From the NCBI RefSeq assembly GCF_007833165.1, contig NZ_VOBQ01000007.1, positions 1 through 64,000 of the forward strand: DNA of 64,000 bases, in the 5' to 3' direction. Positions 1-8,811 of the stretch are shown here, piece by piece. The stretch comes from Caenimonas sedimenti. Lineage in GTDB: Bacteria > Pseudomonadota > Gammaproteobacteria > Burkholderiales > Burkholderiaceae_C. Position numbers and translations under genes: made by a program. The notes beneath the pieces were generated by a model that was given only the letters and a program-made list of their open reading frames with translations, did no database searches and was not told where the DNA came from. Every line of letters starts with the position of its first letter. Within the stretch, counting starts at the first letter, position 1.

Positions 1-21
1 CCCCCCCCCCCCCCCCCCCCC
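1..21. other. 21-nt poly-C run at the window edge
   Basis: The window opens with 21 consecutive C. On the minus strand this is a poly-G tail that extends the reading frame of the truncated RND permease as a glycine run. A homopolymer of this kind at a sequence end is typical of a contig-end artefact (poly-G calls of two-colour sequencers) rather than biology, but that is inference. Confidence 0.6.
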
Positions 22-3000
22 GCGGCCGGCGTGCCCCCACCCCGACCCTCCCCCGGAGGGGGAGGGAGGAGCATCCGAAGATGGGGCCTTGCGCCACCGC
101 CGCCCCAGCCGATCGAACGCCAGATAGATCACCGGCGTCGTGAACAGCGTGAGCAGCTGGCTGACGATCAGTCCGCCGAAGATCGCGAGGCCCAGGGGCC
201 GCCGCAGTTCGGCACCCTCACCGAAACCCAGCATCAGCGGCAGCGCGGCGAAGAGCGCCGCCAGCGTGGTCATGAGGATGGGGCGGAAGCGCAGCAGCGC
301 GGCCTGGTGGATCGCCTCGCGCGGCGTCTTGCCCTCGTCGCGCTCCGCATCCAGTGCGAAGTCGATCATCATGATCGCGTTCTTCTTGACGATGCCGATC
401 AGCAGGATGATGCCGATGATGCCGATCACCCCCAGGCCGTTGCCGGAGATCATCAGCGCCAGCAGCGCGCCGACCCCCGCCGAAGGCAGTGTCGAGAGGA
501 TGGTCAGAGGGTGGATGTAGCTCTCGTACAGCACGCCCAGCACGATGTAGACGCAAACGACCGCCGCCAGGATCAGCCAGAGCTGGTTGGACAGCGAGTT
601 CTCGAAGGCGCCGGCGGCGCCGAGGAAAGTGACGCTGACGCCGGCCGGCAATTTCATGTCGGTGAGCACCGAACGGATCGCGGTCACCCCGGTGCCCAGC
701 GCGACGCCTTCGGCCGTGTCGAAGCCGATGGTGGCCGCCGGGTACTGCGCCACGTGCGTGATCTGCAGGGGCGCCTGCCGCTCGACGACGCGCGCCACCG
801 CCGACAGGGGCGTCGATTCGCCCGAGCCGGTTCGCAGCTGCAGCGCCTTCAGGGAATCGACCGTGGCCGCCTTGTCGGCGCGCGCCTCCAGTACCACGCG
901 GTACTGGTTGGTCTCGGTGAAGATGGTGGAGACGATGCGCTGGCCGAAGGCGCTGTAGAGCGCGTCATCGATGCTGGAGGTGCTGATGTTCAGCCGCGCC
1001 GCCGTGTCGCGGTCCACTTCCACGTAGACCGCCGCTCCGCGGGCGTTGGCATCGGTGGTCACGTTGCGCAGCTTGGGCTCGCGCCGCAGCTGCTCCACCA
1101 CCCGGGCGGCCCACTCCTCGACCGTCGCCGTGTCGGCCGCCTCCAGCGAGATGCGGTATTGCGTCGGCCCGGTCTCCGACTCGATCGTCAGGTCCTGCAC
1201 CGGCTGGAAATACAGCGTCGCGCCCGCGACCCGCTGGCCACGCTGCCGCAGGCGGGCCATCACGCCTTCGAGGCTGCCGCGGCCGCTCTTCAGGTTCACC
1301 AGCATGCGGCCGGTGTGCAGCATGGTGTTGTTGGCGGCGTCCACGCCGACGAAACTGGCGATGGTGTCCACCGCGGGATCGGCCATCAGCTCGCGCGCCA
1401 CGTCCTGCTGCAACTGCGCCATCACGGGGTACGAAATCGACTGCGTCGCCTCGACCCGCACCTGCAGCTGGCCGGTGTTCTGGGTCGGGAACAGCCCCTT
1501 CGGGATCGCCATGTAGAGGACGACCGTGAGCACCAGCGTGCCCAGCGCCACCAGCAGGGTGAGCGTCGACCGCGCCAGCACCCAGGTGAGCGCCTGGTCG
1601 TAGCGGTGGATCACGCGGTCGAAGCCGCGCTGGATCCGCCCGCCGAGGCCGCGCTCCGGCCCGTGGTGCGGCTTCAGCCAGCGCGCCGACATCATCGGGA
1701 CCAGGGTCAGAGAGACCACCATCGAGATCAGGATGGTGATCGCCAGCGTGACCGCGAACTCGCGGAACAGGCGCCCGATCACGTCGCCCATGAACAGCAG
1801 CGGGATCAGCACGGCGATCAGCGACACCGTCAGCGAGATGATGGTGAAGCCGATCTCGCTCGCGCCCTTGAACGCGGCGGTCATCGGGGAATCGCCGTTC
1901 TCGATGTGGCGCATGATGTTCTCGATCACCACGATCGCGTCGTCGACGACGAAGCCGGTGGCGATGGTCAGCGCCATCAGCGACAGGTTGTTCAGGCTGT
2001 ACCCCAGCAGGTACATCACTCCGCAGGCCCCCACCAGTGAAATCGGCACCGAGAGGCTGGCGATGACGGTCGCGCGCGGGCTGTGCAGGAACGCGAAGAT
2101 CACCAGCACCACGAAGACAACCGCCAGGAAGAGCTCCATCTGCACGTGGTGCACCGAAGCGCGGATGCCGGTGGTGCGGTCGGACAGCACGTCGACCTGG
2201 ATCGCGGCCGGCAGGCCGGCTGTCAGCTCGGGCAATCGGGCCTTGATGGCGTCGACGGTGGCGATCACGTTGGCGCCTGGCTGGCGCTGCACGTTCAGGA
2301 TGATCGCCGGCTCGATCCCTGCCCAGGCGCCGAGCTTGACGTTCTCGGCGCTCTGGATCACTTGCGCAACCTCGTGCAGCCGCACCGGCGCGCCATTGCG
2401 GAACGAGATGATCAGGTTGCTGTAGTCCTCGACGGCCAGCAACTGGTCGTTGGAGTTGATGGTGTACGAGCGGGTCGGGCCGTCGATGCTGCCCTTGGCC
2501 GCGTTCACGTTGGCGCTGGCGATGGTGGAGCGGACGTTGTCCAGCGTGAGTCCCATGGATGCCAGCGCGCGGTTGTCGGCCTGGATCCGCACGGCCGGCC
2601 GCTGGCCCCCCGCCAGCGAGACCAGGCCGACGCCGCCCACCTGGCTGATCTTGAGCTCGAGCCGCGTGTCGGCGATGTTGCGCACTTCGGTCAGCGGCAG
2701 CGTCTTCGATGTCAATGCAAGCGTCAGCACCGGCGCGTCGGCCGGGTTCACCTTCGCGTAGACCGGCGGCGCCGGCAGGTCGGCGGGCAGCAGCGAGCCG
2801 CCGGCGTTGATGGCGGCCTGCACCTGCTGCTCCGCGACGTCGAGCGCCAGGCCCAGGCCGAATTGCAGGGTCACGATGGAGACGCCCGCCGCGCTGGTCG
2901 AGCTCATGCGCGAAAGTCCCGGCATCTGGCCGAACTGCCGCTCCAGCGGCGCCGTGACGGTCTGCGCCATCACCTCGGGACTCGCGCCGGGATACAGGGT

Positions 3001-3144
3001 CTGGACCTGGATCGTCGGGTAGTCCACCTGCGGCAAGGCGGCAAGCGGCAGGAAACGCAGGCCGACGAGGCCGGCCAGCACGATGGCCAGCATCAGCAGC
3101 GAGGTCGCGACCGGCCGCAGGATGAAGGGGCGGGACGGATTCAT
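1..3144 (-). CDS. mdtB: RND efflux permease, MdtB-like (3' end outside window)
   Basis: Inner-membrane proton-driven drug efflux permease of the HAE/RND family, working with the MdtA-type adaptor just upstream. The frame reads from ATG at 3144 for 1048 codons with no stop before the edge. The N-terminus (FILRPVATSLLMLAIVLAGL) and the segment APLERQFGQMPGLSRMSS match E. coli MdtB as I know it. The TM4 motif GFVVDDAIVVIEN carries the paired aspartates of the proton relay, and two large periplasmic loops are present. The conserved sequence ends near residue 1020. The rest (PPSPSGGGSGWG then glycines) is encoded by a REP-like element and the edge poly-C, so the true C-terminus is uncertain. The start overlaps the mdtA stop (ATGA), implying coupling. 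An mdtC would be expected next, outside the window. Confidence 0.9.
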   Translation of the reverse strand, partial: MNPSRPFILRPVATSLLMLAIVLAGLVGLRFLPLAALPQVDYPTIQVQTLYPGASPEVMAQTVTAPLERQFGQMPGLSRMSSTSAAGVSIVTLQFGLGLALDVAEQQVQAAINAGGSLLPADLPAPPVYAKVNPADAPVLTLALTSKTLPLTEVRNIADTRLELKISQVGGVGLVSLAGGQRPAVRIQADNRALASMGLTLDNVRSTIASANVNAAKGSIDGPTRSYTINSNDQLLAVEDYSNLIISFRNGAPVRLHEVAQVIQSAENVKLGAWAGIEPAIILNVQRQPGANVIATVDAIKARLPELTAGLPAAIQVDVLSDRTTGIRASVHHVQMELFLAVVFVVLVIFAFLHSPRATVIASLSVPISLVGACGVMYLLGYSLNNLSLMALTIATGFVVDDAIVVIENIMRHIENGDSPMTAAFKGASEIGFTIISLTVSLIAVLIPLLFMGDVIGRLFREFAVTLAITILISMVVSLTLVPMMSARWLKPHHGPERGLGGRIQRGFDRVIHRYDQALTWVLARSTLTLLVALGTLVLTVVLYMAIPKGLFPTQNTGQLQVRVEATQSISYPVMAQLQQDVARELMADPAVDTIASFVGVDAANNTMLHTGRMLVNLKSGRGSLEGVMARLRQRGQRVAGATLYFQPVQDLTIESETGPTQYRISLEAADTATVEEWAARVVEQLRREPKLRNVTTDANARGAAVYVEVDRDTAARLNISTSSIDDALYSAFGQRIVSTIFTETNQYRVVLEARADKAATVDSLKALQLRTGSGESTPLSAVARVVERQAPLQITHVAQYPAATIGFDTAEGVALGTGVTAIRSVLTDMKLPAGVSVTFLGAAGAFENSLSNQLWLILAAVVCVYIVLGVLYESYIHPLTILSTLPSAGVGALLALMISGNGLGVIGIIGIILLIGIVKKNAIMMIDFALDAERDEGKTPREAIHQAALLRFRPILMTTLAALFAALPLMLGFGEGAELRRPLGLAIFGGLIVSQLLTLFTTPVIYLAFDRLGRRWRKAPSSDAPPSPSGGGSGWGHAGRGGGGGGG
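31..70. repeat. GC-rich REP-like palindromic element
   Basis: Contains the core ctcccccggagggggagggag with a CCCCAC flank, the same family as the elements at 3258, 15522 and 34202. It lies in frame in the 3' end of the mdtB coding sequence and is translated there as a Pro/Ser/Gly-rich tail. Such elements are common between Burkholderiales genes; presence inside a gene end is noteworthy. Confidence 0.7.
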
Positions 3145-4718
3145 CGGGGGGCGCTGGCAGCCTCCTGCCTGCGCTGCCGGCGCGCGGCACGCTCCTCGGG
3201 CGTGAGGTTGGCGCCGGCACCCATCGCGGAAGAGGCGGCACCATTGGGTCTCTGGGCTTGCCCCTCCCCCCTCTGGGGGGAGGCCGGGAGGGGGGCTTCG
3301 CGCGCCCCCGCCCAAGGTGAAGTCACGTCCGCGTTCCGCCGCGCCGCCGAAGCGCCCTGGAACGGCTCCGAAGCCGCCGGCTGCGCCGCGGACGCAGCAC
3401 CCTGGCGCCGCCGCCCTTGCCCGCCCGGGCCGCCGCCGCCTCCTGGCGTGTCGCCGGGCAGCATGACGCGCGCACCGTCGCGCAAGCGGTCCGCACCCTC
3501 GGTGATCACCTTTTCGCCGATCGCCAGCCCGTTCGCCACCTGCACCTTGTCGCCCACCGGCTGGCCACGGACCACGGGCCGCAGCTTCACCGTCCGGTCG
3601 TCCATCAGCACGAACACGTAGTCGCCGCTGCCGCCCTGGCGCAGCGCCGACACCGGCACCACGACCGCGTCGTTGATGGTGCGCAGCTGCAACTGCACGT
3701 TCACGAACTGGCTGGGAAAGAGCTGCTGGCGCGTGTTGTTGAAGCGCGCCTTGGCGCGCACGGTGCCGGTCTGCGTGTCGATCTGGTTGTCCAGCGACGC
3801 GAAGGCGCCGGTGTCCAGCAGGGTCGTGCGGGTGCGGTCCGTGGCCTTCACTTCCATGAAGGCACCGGCGTTGTGCTGCAGCCAGGACGCGTGGTCCTGC
3901 GGCACCGCGAACTCCACGTCGATCGGGCTGAGCTTGGTGATGACGCCCACGCCGTTGGCGTCGCTCGGGCCCACGGTGTTGCCGACGTCCACCGTGCGCA
4001 AGCCGACGCGCCCGTCGATGGGCGCCACGATCCGGGTGTAGCCCAGGTTCAGGCGGGCCGTGCCCTCGTTCGCCTTGGACGTGACCACCGCCGCCTCCAG
4101 CTGCCGCACGGTCGCCGTCTGCGTGTCCACCTCCTGCCGGGCGATGGAATCCTGCTTCAACAGGGTTTCGAAGCGCGCCAGGGTGACGCGCGCGGCGGCG
4201 AGCTGCGCCTCGTCGCGCATGCGCGCGCCGAGCGCCTGCTGCAGCGCCATCTCGAAGGGCCGCGGGTCGATGGTGGCCAGCAGCTGGCCGCGCTTGACGT
4301 TCTGGCCTTCCTTGAAGAGCACCTGCTCCAGCACGCCGGACACCTGCGGGCGCACCCGCACGGTCGCTTGCGGCACCACCGTGCCGAGGGCCTCCAGGGT
4401 GACCGGGATGTCCGCGCGCTCCGCCACCGCGAAGCCGACCGTCGTGGCGCCCCCGCGGCCGCCTGGCCCGCCGCCCGGCCGGCCTGCGCCACCGCCACCG
4501 CCACCGCCACCGCCCGGCCCGCGTTGCGCGGCCGCCGTGGGCTCGGCCGGCCGGGTCAGGCTCCAGGCCAGCCAGCCGACGCCCACGACCACCAGCAGGG
4601 CAATGACCGATCCGAGGATCGAAGCGCGGCGGCTCAGCCGCTTGCGCGGCGCCGGCGCCGCGGTCGGCTGTTCGAAGTATTCGGGTGGTCCGTCAGCCGA
4701 AGGCGGGGGTGTTGGCAT
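3141..4718 (-). CDS. mdtA: RND efflux periplasmic adaptor, MdtA-like
   Basis: Membrane fusion protein linking the RND permease to an outer-membrane channel. 525 aa (MdtA is usually about 400-420). A membrane anchor lies at about residues 30-52 (GSVIALLVVVGVGWLAWSL), followed by a Gly-rich linker, the biotinyl-lipoyl-like half (PQVSGVLEQVLFKEGQNVKR), an alpha-hairpin, the second lipoyl half (TRIVAPIDGRVGLRTVDVG) and beta-barrel/membrane-proximal domains ending near TEGADRLRDGARV. The last 100 or so residues are low complexity and include a stretch (PLPASPQRGEGQ) encoded by a REP-like element, which explains part of the extra length. The stop overlaps the mdtB start. The intergenic region upstream (4719-4885) shows no recognisable regulatory site. 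Confidence 0.9.
   Translation of the reverse strand: MPTPPPSADGPPEYFEQPTAAPAPRKRLSRRASILGSVIALLVVVGVGWLAWSLTRPAEPTAAAQRGPGGGGGGGGGAGRPGGGPGGRGGATTVGFAVAERADIPVTLEALGTVVPQATVRVRPQVSGVLEQVLFKEGQNVKRGQLLATIDPRPFEMALQQALGARMRDEAQLAAARVTLARFETLLKQDSIARQEVDTQTATVRQLEAAVVTSKANEGTARLNLGYTRIVAPIDGRVGLRTVDVGNTVGPSDANGVGVITKLSPIDVEFAVPQDHASWLQHNAGAFMEVKATDRTRTTLLDTGAFASLDNQIDTQTGTVRAKARFNNTRQQLFPSQFVNVQLQLRTINDAVVVPVSALRQGGSGDYVFVLMDDRTVKLRPVVRGQPVGDKVQVANGLAIGEKVITEGADRLRDGARVMLPGDTPGGGGGPGGQGRRRQGAASAAQPAASEPFQGASAARRNADVTSPWAGAREAPLPASPQRGEGQAQRPNGAASSAMGAGANLTPEERAARRQRRQEAASAPR
3258..3297. repeat. REP-like element within mdtA 3' end
   Basis: Imperfect palindrome built from cccctccccc/ctctgggggg and gggagggggg tracts. 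It lies in frame within the mdtA coding region and is translated as PLPASPQRGEG. Related to the other GGAGGGGGAGGG-type elements in the window but more diverged. Confidence 0.6.
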
Positions 4719-4885
4719 TCGTTTTTTCTCTCTCGCTTCGAGCCCAAGTTCAGCAGCAGCGAGCGTGCCGCCTGGCCACGGCTCAGTTCGACAGTGGCGG
4801 GCGCGACACGGTGTAGGCGGGTTCCTGCCGGGTTCGCGGTGGCGTCAGTATGCGCGCCCGCTGTGAATCGCGGATGAAGTTCGCC

Positions 4886-6541
4886 TCAGGGACCGCGAAA
4901 CGGCAGCGGCCGGCCTTCGCTGGCTGAAGGCGGCGCCACCCCCAGGACGGCCGCGAGGGTGGGCGCGATGTCGGCCACCTCGACGCGGGCAGCGCGCTGG
5001 CCCGGGCTCACCCACCGCGGCCCCCAGGCCAGGATGGGCACGTTGGTGTCATAGGGATGCGGAGAGCCGTGCGTGGCGATGGACGAGCTGGAGGTCATCA
5101 TCCAGTTGGCAGCCAGCGCGTACTGGACGTCTCCCGAGATGTCGCGGTTCCAGCTCTTGCGCATGGCCTCGAAGAATGGCGCGCCGGCGCGGCTGCCCGT
5201 CTCCAGTTCGCGGCGCGTGTAGGCGGCCGCGATGGCCGGCTCGGCCGCCAGCACGGCGCGGGCCGCTTCGGCGACGGTGTCGAACTGGAGCCCGCGCTCG
5301 GCCATCAGCTTGCGGTCGAGCACCAGGGCGGACGCCGAGAGGAACTGGGCGAGCTTGGGCGCGCCGAACCGCTTTTCCAGCTCGGCGTTCACGCGGCCCA
5401 GGGTCTGGCTGCCCGAGAGCCGGCCGGCCGTCAGGCCGCGCGACTGGCTCACTTCCGGCGGTGGCATGAAACCGTGGTCGGCCGTCAGCACCGCGATGTA
5501 GTTGTCGCGCCCGATGGTGGCGTCGAGGTCGCGGAAGAAGGCTTCCAGCATCCGGTCCAGGTGCAGGAAGTGATCGTGCGACAGGCGCGATTCGGCGCTC
5601 CAGCGGTGGTTGACGTAGTCGTGACCGGAGAGGCTGATGGCGAGGATGTCCGGCGCGTCGTCGGCGCCGAGCTGTTCGCCGGCGATGGCGGCCCGTGCGA
5701 ATTCCAGCGACAGCACGTCGGCGTAGGGGCTGCGCAGCAAGGCGCTGTAGAACGCGGGCCCCGGCTTGTCGTCGGCGGGCACGCCCATCGTCATCGGCAG
5801 CTTGCCGCCGGCGGGGCCGTACCAGGGCTGGCTGTCCGGAATCGAACGTGCATAGGCCGCGTCCGGCAGCAACGGCTTCCATTCGGCCTTGAAGTAGCGG
5901 TCGGCGCGTTTGCCGGCATTGAACGCATTGACCCAGGCCGGGTGCGCGGGCATGTAGTGCGTGGTCGAAGCGAATTCGCCGGTGCCCGTCATGTACATGT
6001 AGGCCGTGCCGGTCTTGCCCGCCGGAAGGATGGCACCCCGGTCCTTGCCGGAGATCCCGATCACCTTGGACCGCGGGTCGGCGCGGCGCAGCACATCGCC
6101 CACCGTCTCCACCTTCAGGTTGCGCGGGCTGGTGCCGTCCAGCGGCTGGGTCTTGTTGCCGATGTAGGTGGCGCTGGTGTCGCCGGTGCAATAGACGTCC
6201 TGGCCGGTGTTCACGTCCTTCCACTCGTTGCCGATGATGCCGGTGCGATGCGGGTAGGCGCCGGTGAGCATCGTGGCATGGCCGGCGGCCGTGACGGTGA
6301 ACGAGTAGCCGTAGTGCGCGTCGCTGAACCAGGCGCCACGGTCGAGGAAGCGCGCAAAGCCGTCGGGCGCCAGCTGGTCGCGGTAGGCCGTCACCTGCCG
6401 CTGCGGCAGGCCGTCGACGACCAGGAAGACCACGAGCTTCGGCTTGCCGGCCTGGGCGGAGGTCGCCGGTGGCGCCTGGTTGGCACAGGCGGCCAGCAGC
6501 AGCGCGGCCGAAAGGAGCGTGAGCGTGCGGAGAGACTTCAT
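4886..6541 (-). CDS. Alkaline phosphatase superfamily lipoprotein (PafA/nucleotide pyrophosphatase-like)
   Basis: Predicted exported phosphomonoesterase or phosphodiesterase of the alkaline phosphatase superfamily, 551 aa. A lipoprotein signal (LLAAC, Cys near residue 19) suggests membrane anchoring. Metal and catalytic motifs are in order: LVVDGLPQ (metal Asp), SFTVTAAGHATMLTG with the likely Thr nucleophile, SLSGHDYVNH (Asp/His), TADHGFMPP (Asp-His) and ATHGSPHPYDTNVPI (last His). A Thr nucleophile and this spacing resemble PafA-type phosphatases more than classical PhoA, but the sequence does not separate PafA from nucleotide pyrophosphatases. It starts 43 bp after the methyltransferase stop on the same strand and may be cotranscribed. 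Substrate unknown. Confidence 0.85.
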   Translation of the reverse strand: MKSLRTLTLLSAALLLAACANQAPPATSAQAGKPKLVVFLVVDGLPQRQVTAYRDQLAPDGFARFLDRGAWFSDAHYGYSFTVTAAGHATMLTGAYPHRTGIIGNEWKDVNTGQDVYCTGDTSATYIGNKTQPLDGTSPRNLKVETVGDVLRRADPRSKVIGISGKDRGAILPAGKTGTAYMYMTGTGEFASTTHYMPAHPAWVNAFNAGKRADRYFKAEWKPLLPDAAYARSIPDSQPWYGPAGGKLPMTMGVPADDKPGPAFYSALLRSPYADVLSLEFARAAIAGEQLGADDAPDILAISLSGHDYVNHRWSAESRLSHDHFLHLDRMLEAFFRDLDATIGRDNYIAVLTADHGFMPPPEVSQSRGLTAGRLSGSQTLGRVNAELEKRFGAPKLAQFLSASALVLDRKLMAERGLQFDTVAEAARAVLAAEPAIAAAYTRRELETGSRAGAPFFEAMRKSWNRDISGDVQYALAANWMMTSSSSIATHGSPHPYDTNVPILAWGPRWVSPGQRAARVEVADIAPTLAAVLGVAPPSASEGRPLPFRGP

Positions 6542-6584
6542 GGCGCCAGCCTAGGCGCCGCCGCCCGGGCCCGCCATGGGGGTT

Positions 6585-7244
6585 CTACCGGGCGAGCCGG
6601 CCGCTGGCGATGTAGATGCCGCCCAGCCCGGCCGTGTGGACCTGCAGGCCGGTCATGCGCCGCCCGAGTTCGTCCCAGGGGCGCTGCAGGCCGGCCAGCG
6701 AGCTCGTCGAATACAGCGCGGCGGCCAGCACGAAGGCATTGGTGGCCCACATCCAGGGCGCCGCCCACTGCAGGCCCGTGGCCACGACGTGGGCTCCCGG
6801 CTTCAGGTGGCCCAGCACGTGGTCGATGGCGGCCGGGTCGCGCAGAACATCGTGCGTGAAATGGAACAGCGCGGCATCGGCTTGGCCGCGCAGGGGCGCC
6901 TCGGCCGCGGTCGCACCCAGCAGGTCGACGTTGACCCAATGGTGGCGGTTCACACGTTCGCGCGCCTGCGCCAGCATTTCCGCGCAGGGCTCGACGCCGA
7001 CGATGCGTCCGCGCGGCAGGACGCCCTCCTCCAGCGCGGCGAAGCTGAGGCCGGTGCCGCAGCCGACGTCCAGCACGGTGTCGCCCGGGCGCAGTTCCAG
7101 CGCCGCGATGGCCTGCGCACGGTAAGGCTCGAAAGGCGCCAGCTCGAGGTCGTACTGGGCGGCGCGCTGCGCGTACTGCGCCTGCGAATACAAGTTCGAA
7201 GAGGAACGGCCGGCCTTCCGGCGCTTGCCGGCGGGGGACTGCAT
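6585..7244 (-). CDS. Class I SAM-dependent methyltransferase
   Basis: 219 aa. The SAM-binding motif I is clear (VLDVGCGTGLSFAALEEG, about residues 57-74), followed by an acidic motif II (GRIVGVEPCAEML). The substrate-recognition half (FTHDVLRDPAAIDHVLGHLKPG) is of the UbiE/small-molecule type, and no signature names a substrate. The N-terminus is basic and Ser-rich. The gene begins 12 bp after the universal stress protein stop, so the two probably share a transcript. Only the broad family call is supported. Confidence 0.85.
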   Translation of the reverse strand: MQSPAGKRRKAGRSSSNLYSQAQYAQRAAQYDLELAPFEPYRAQAIAALELRPGDTVLDVGCGTGLSFAALEEGVLPRGRIVGVEPCAEMLAQARERVNRHHWVNVDLLGATAAEAPLRGQADAALFHFTHDVLRDPAAIDHVLGHLKPGAHVVATGLQWAAPWMWATNAFVLAAALYSTSSLAGLQRPWDELGRRMTGLQVHTAGLGGIYIASGRLAR

Positions 7245-7256
7245 GCGGCCTGCCGG

Positions 7257-7694
7257 CTAGCGCGTGATGACCGTGAGCACGCTGCAGGGGGCGTGCTCGA
7301 TCAATGCCCCAGAGATCGAGCCGCGCCACCAGCGCGCAGCCCAGCTGTCCAGGTGCTTGTGCCCGACCACGATGAGGTCGGCGCCGATCTTGTGGGCCGC
7401 CTTGGTGATCTCGTCGATGGCTTCGCCGGTGACGACTTCGCCGCGCGCCGTCCAGCCGGCATCCGCCAGCCGCTTCAGGCCGTCCTCGAGCACGGCCAGG
7501 TACTTCTTCTTCTCGCGCTCCTCGAGTTCGACGTCGTACACGCCGCCTTCCAGGCCGACGAAGCTCATGGCGGACGGCATCACGGCGATGAGGTGCAGGT
7601 CGGACTGGCTCCATTGCGCAAGCTCCCGGCAATCGAGCAAGGCTTTCTGGCCGGCATCCGAGCCGTCGTACGCCAGCAGGATTTTCTTGTACAT
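7257..7694 (-). CDS. Universal stress protein (UspA family)
   Basis: 145 aa, one Usp domain. It begins MYKKILLAYDGSDAGQKAL, the canonical N-terminal strand and ATP-contacting Asp. The usual C-terminal G-x2-G-x9-G-S/T ATP loop reads VVGHKHLDSWAARWWRGSIS here; the second Gly is replaced by His, so ATP binding may be altered. UspA family proteins respond to stress and starvation, and this one could be either class. A sigma70-like promoter lies 40-70 bp upstream. The methyltransferase gene follows after 12 bp. Confidence 0.9.
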   Translation of the reverse strand: MYKKILLAYDGSDAGQKALLDCRELAQWSQSDLHLIAVMPSAMSFVGLEGGVYDVELEEREKKKYLAVLEDGLKRLADAGWTARGEVVTGEAIDEITKAAHKIGADLIVVGHKHLDSWAARWWRGSISGALIEHAPCSVLTVITR

Positions 7695-7733
7695 GGAAAG
7701 GCTCCCGGGACGACTTTAGTAGTGATGGGGCGG

Positions 7734-7762
7734 AGCATAGTCCGGGACGCAGCCCCGCACAA
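7734..7762 (-). promoter_or_regulatory. Candidate sigma70 promoter for the usp gene
   Basis: On the minus strand, TTGTGC (7762-7757) and TATGCT (7739-7734) are separated by exactly 17 bp, about 40 bp before the usp ATG. The -35 end lies close to the 3' end of cobT, consistent with usp being transcribed separately from the cobalamin operon. Judged by pattern only. Confidence 0.45.
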
Positions 7763-7767
7763 CCTCA

Positions 7768-8811
7768 TCACCGTACCGAGTTTTCCCTAGAGACCCCGGC
7801 GGATTCGAAGCTGGCCATTCCGGCCAGCAACATGCAGGCCGACACCAGCAAGGGCCAGGCCAGCGCGGCGCCCGAGCCCTCGCCCAGGCGCAAGCCCAGG
7901 TCCAGCAAGGCACGCGCTTCCAGGTGTTGCAGCATCAGCGCATGACCATGCTCCCCGGAACGGTGCGCGAACACGCAGCGTTGCGTGACATGCGGTGCGA
8001 TCCGGTGCGCGACCAGGACGGCCGCGGTGGAGATGAAGCCATCGACGACGATCACGCGGCGCTCGGTTCCGGCCTGCAGCACGGCACCCGTCATCGCCGC
8101 GATCTCGAAGCCGCCGAAGGCGGCCAGCGCGTCGAGGGGCTCGATGGCGCCCGCGTGGAGCGCCAGCACACGTGCCAGCACCTGGTGTTTGCGGGCCACG
8201 CCTGACGCATCCAGGCCGGTGCCCGCACCCACGCAATCGTCCAAGGGCAAATCACACAGGCGCGCGAGCAACAGCGATGCGGCGGACGTGTTGCCTATGC
8301 CCATCTCACCGAGCAGCAAGGCGTTGCCGGGCAAGGCCCGCACCACGTCGCGCCCCATGGCGACCGCCTCCCGGCATTGCGCCGGTGTCATCGCGGGACC
8401 TTGCGACGCATCGGCGGTGCCGGCCGCGATCTTGCGCGACACCAGCCCCGGCTGCGGCGCGAAGTCGTGGCGCACGCCGCAGTCGACCACGGTGAGGGCC
8501 AGCCCGTGCTGGCGCGCCAGCACGCTGGCCGCGGCGCCGCCCGCCAGGAAGTTGTGCACCATCTGCCACGTGACGTCGCTGGGATACGCCGAGACGCCCT
8601 GCGCCGCCAATCCGTGGTCGGCGGCGAACACGACGAGCTGTGGCTGCGCAAGCCGCGGCGTGTCGGTGCCGAGGATCAAACCGATGCGCAGCGCGAGCTC
8701 CTCGATGCGGCCCAGTGCGCCCAACGGCTTGGTCTTGCCATCGATCTTGCGTTGCAGGCGCGCAGCCAGGTCAGCGTCGTGCAGGTCGGCGATCTCCGTC
8801 TCAATTGGCAT
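7768..8811 (-). CDS. cobT: Nicotinate-nucleotide:dimethylbenzimidazole phosphoribosyltransferase
   Basis: Cytosolic enzyme that activates 5,6-dimethylbenzimidazole to alpha-ribazole phosphate for the lower ligand of cobalamin. 347 aa, normal for the family. Family signatures include LVVFAADHGLAAQGVSAYP, HNFLAGGAAASVLARQHG, ALLLGEMGIGNTSAASLL and GGFEIAAMTGAVLQAG, the last holding the catalytic Glu. Last gene of the cobalamin operon; its ATG lies 11 bp inside the end of cobQ, so translation is coupled. The product would need CobS (not in the window) to be joined to the corrinoid. Confidence 0.95.
   Translation of the reverse strand: MPIETEIADLHDADLAARLQRKIDGKTKPLGALGRIEELALRIGLILGTDTPRLAQPQLVVFAADHGLAAQGVSAYPSDVTWQMVHNFLAGGAAASVLARQHGLALTVVDCGVRHDFAPQPGLVSRKIAAGTADASQGPAMTPAQCREAVAMGRDVVRALPGNALLLGEMGIGNTSAASLLLARLCDLPLDDCVGAGTGLDASGVARKHQVLARVLALHAGAIEPLDALAAFGGFEIAAMTGAVLQAGTERRVIVVDGFISTAAVLVAHRIAPHVTQRCVFAHRSGEHGHALMLQHLEARALLDLGLRLGEGSGAALAWPLLVSACMLLAGMASFESAGVSRENSVR

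Noticed and set aside
31..2040. 669-codon plus-strand open frame
   Set aside because: Composition (His, Arg, Gln, Asp rich) is typical of the antisense of a GC-rich gene; no domain is recognisable.
965..3244. Long minus-strand open frame of 759 codons over the permease gene
   Set aside because: It lacks RND motifs and is Arg/Ala/Gly/Pro-rich; the true mdtB frame (ATG 3144) shows clear family sequence and is open to the window edge.
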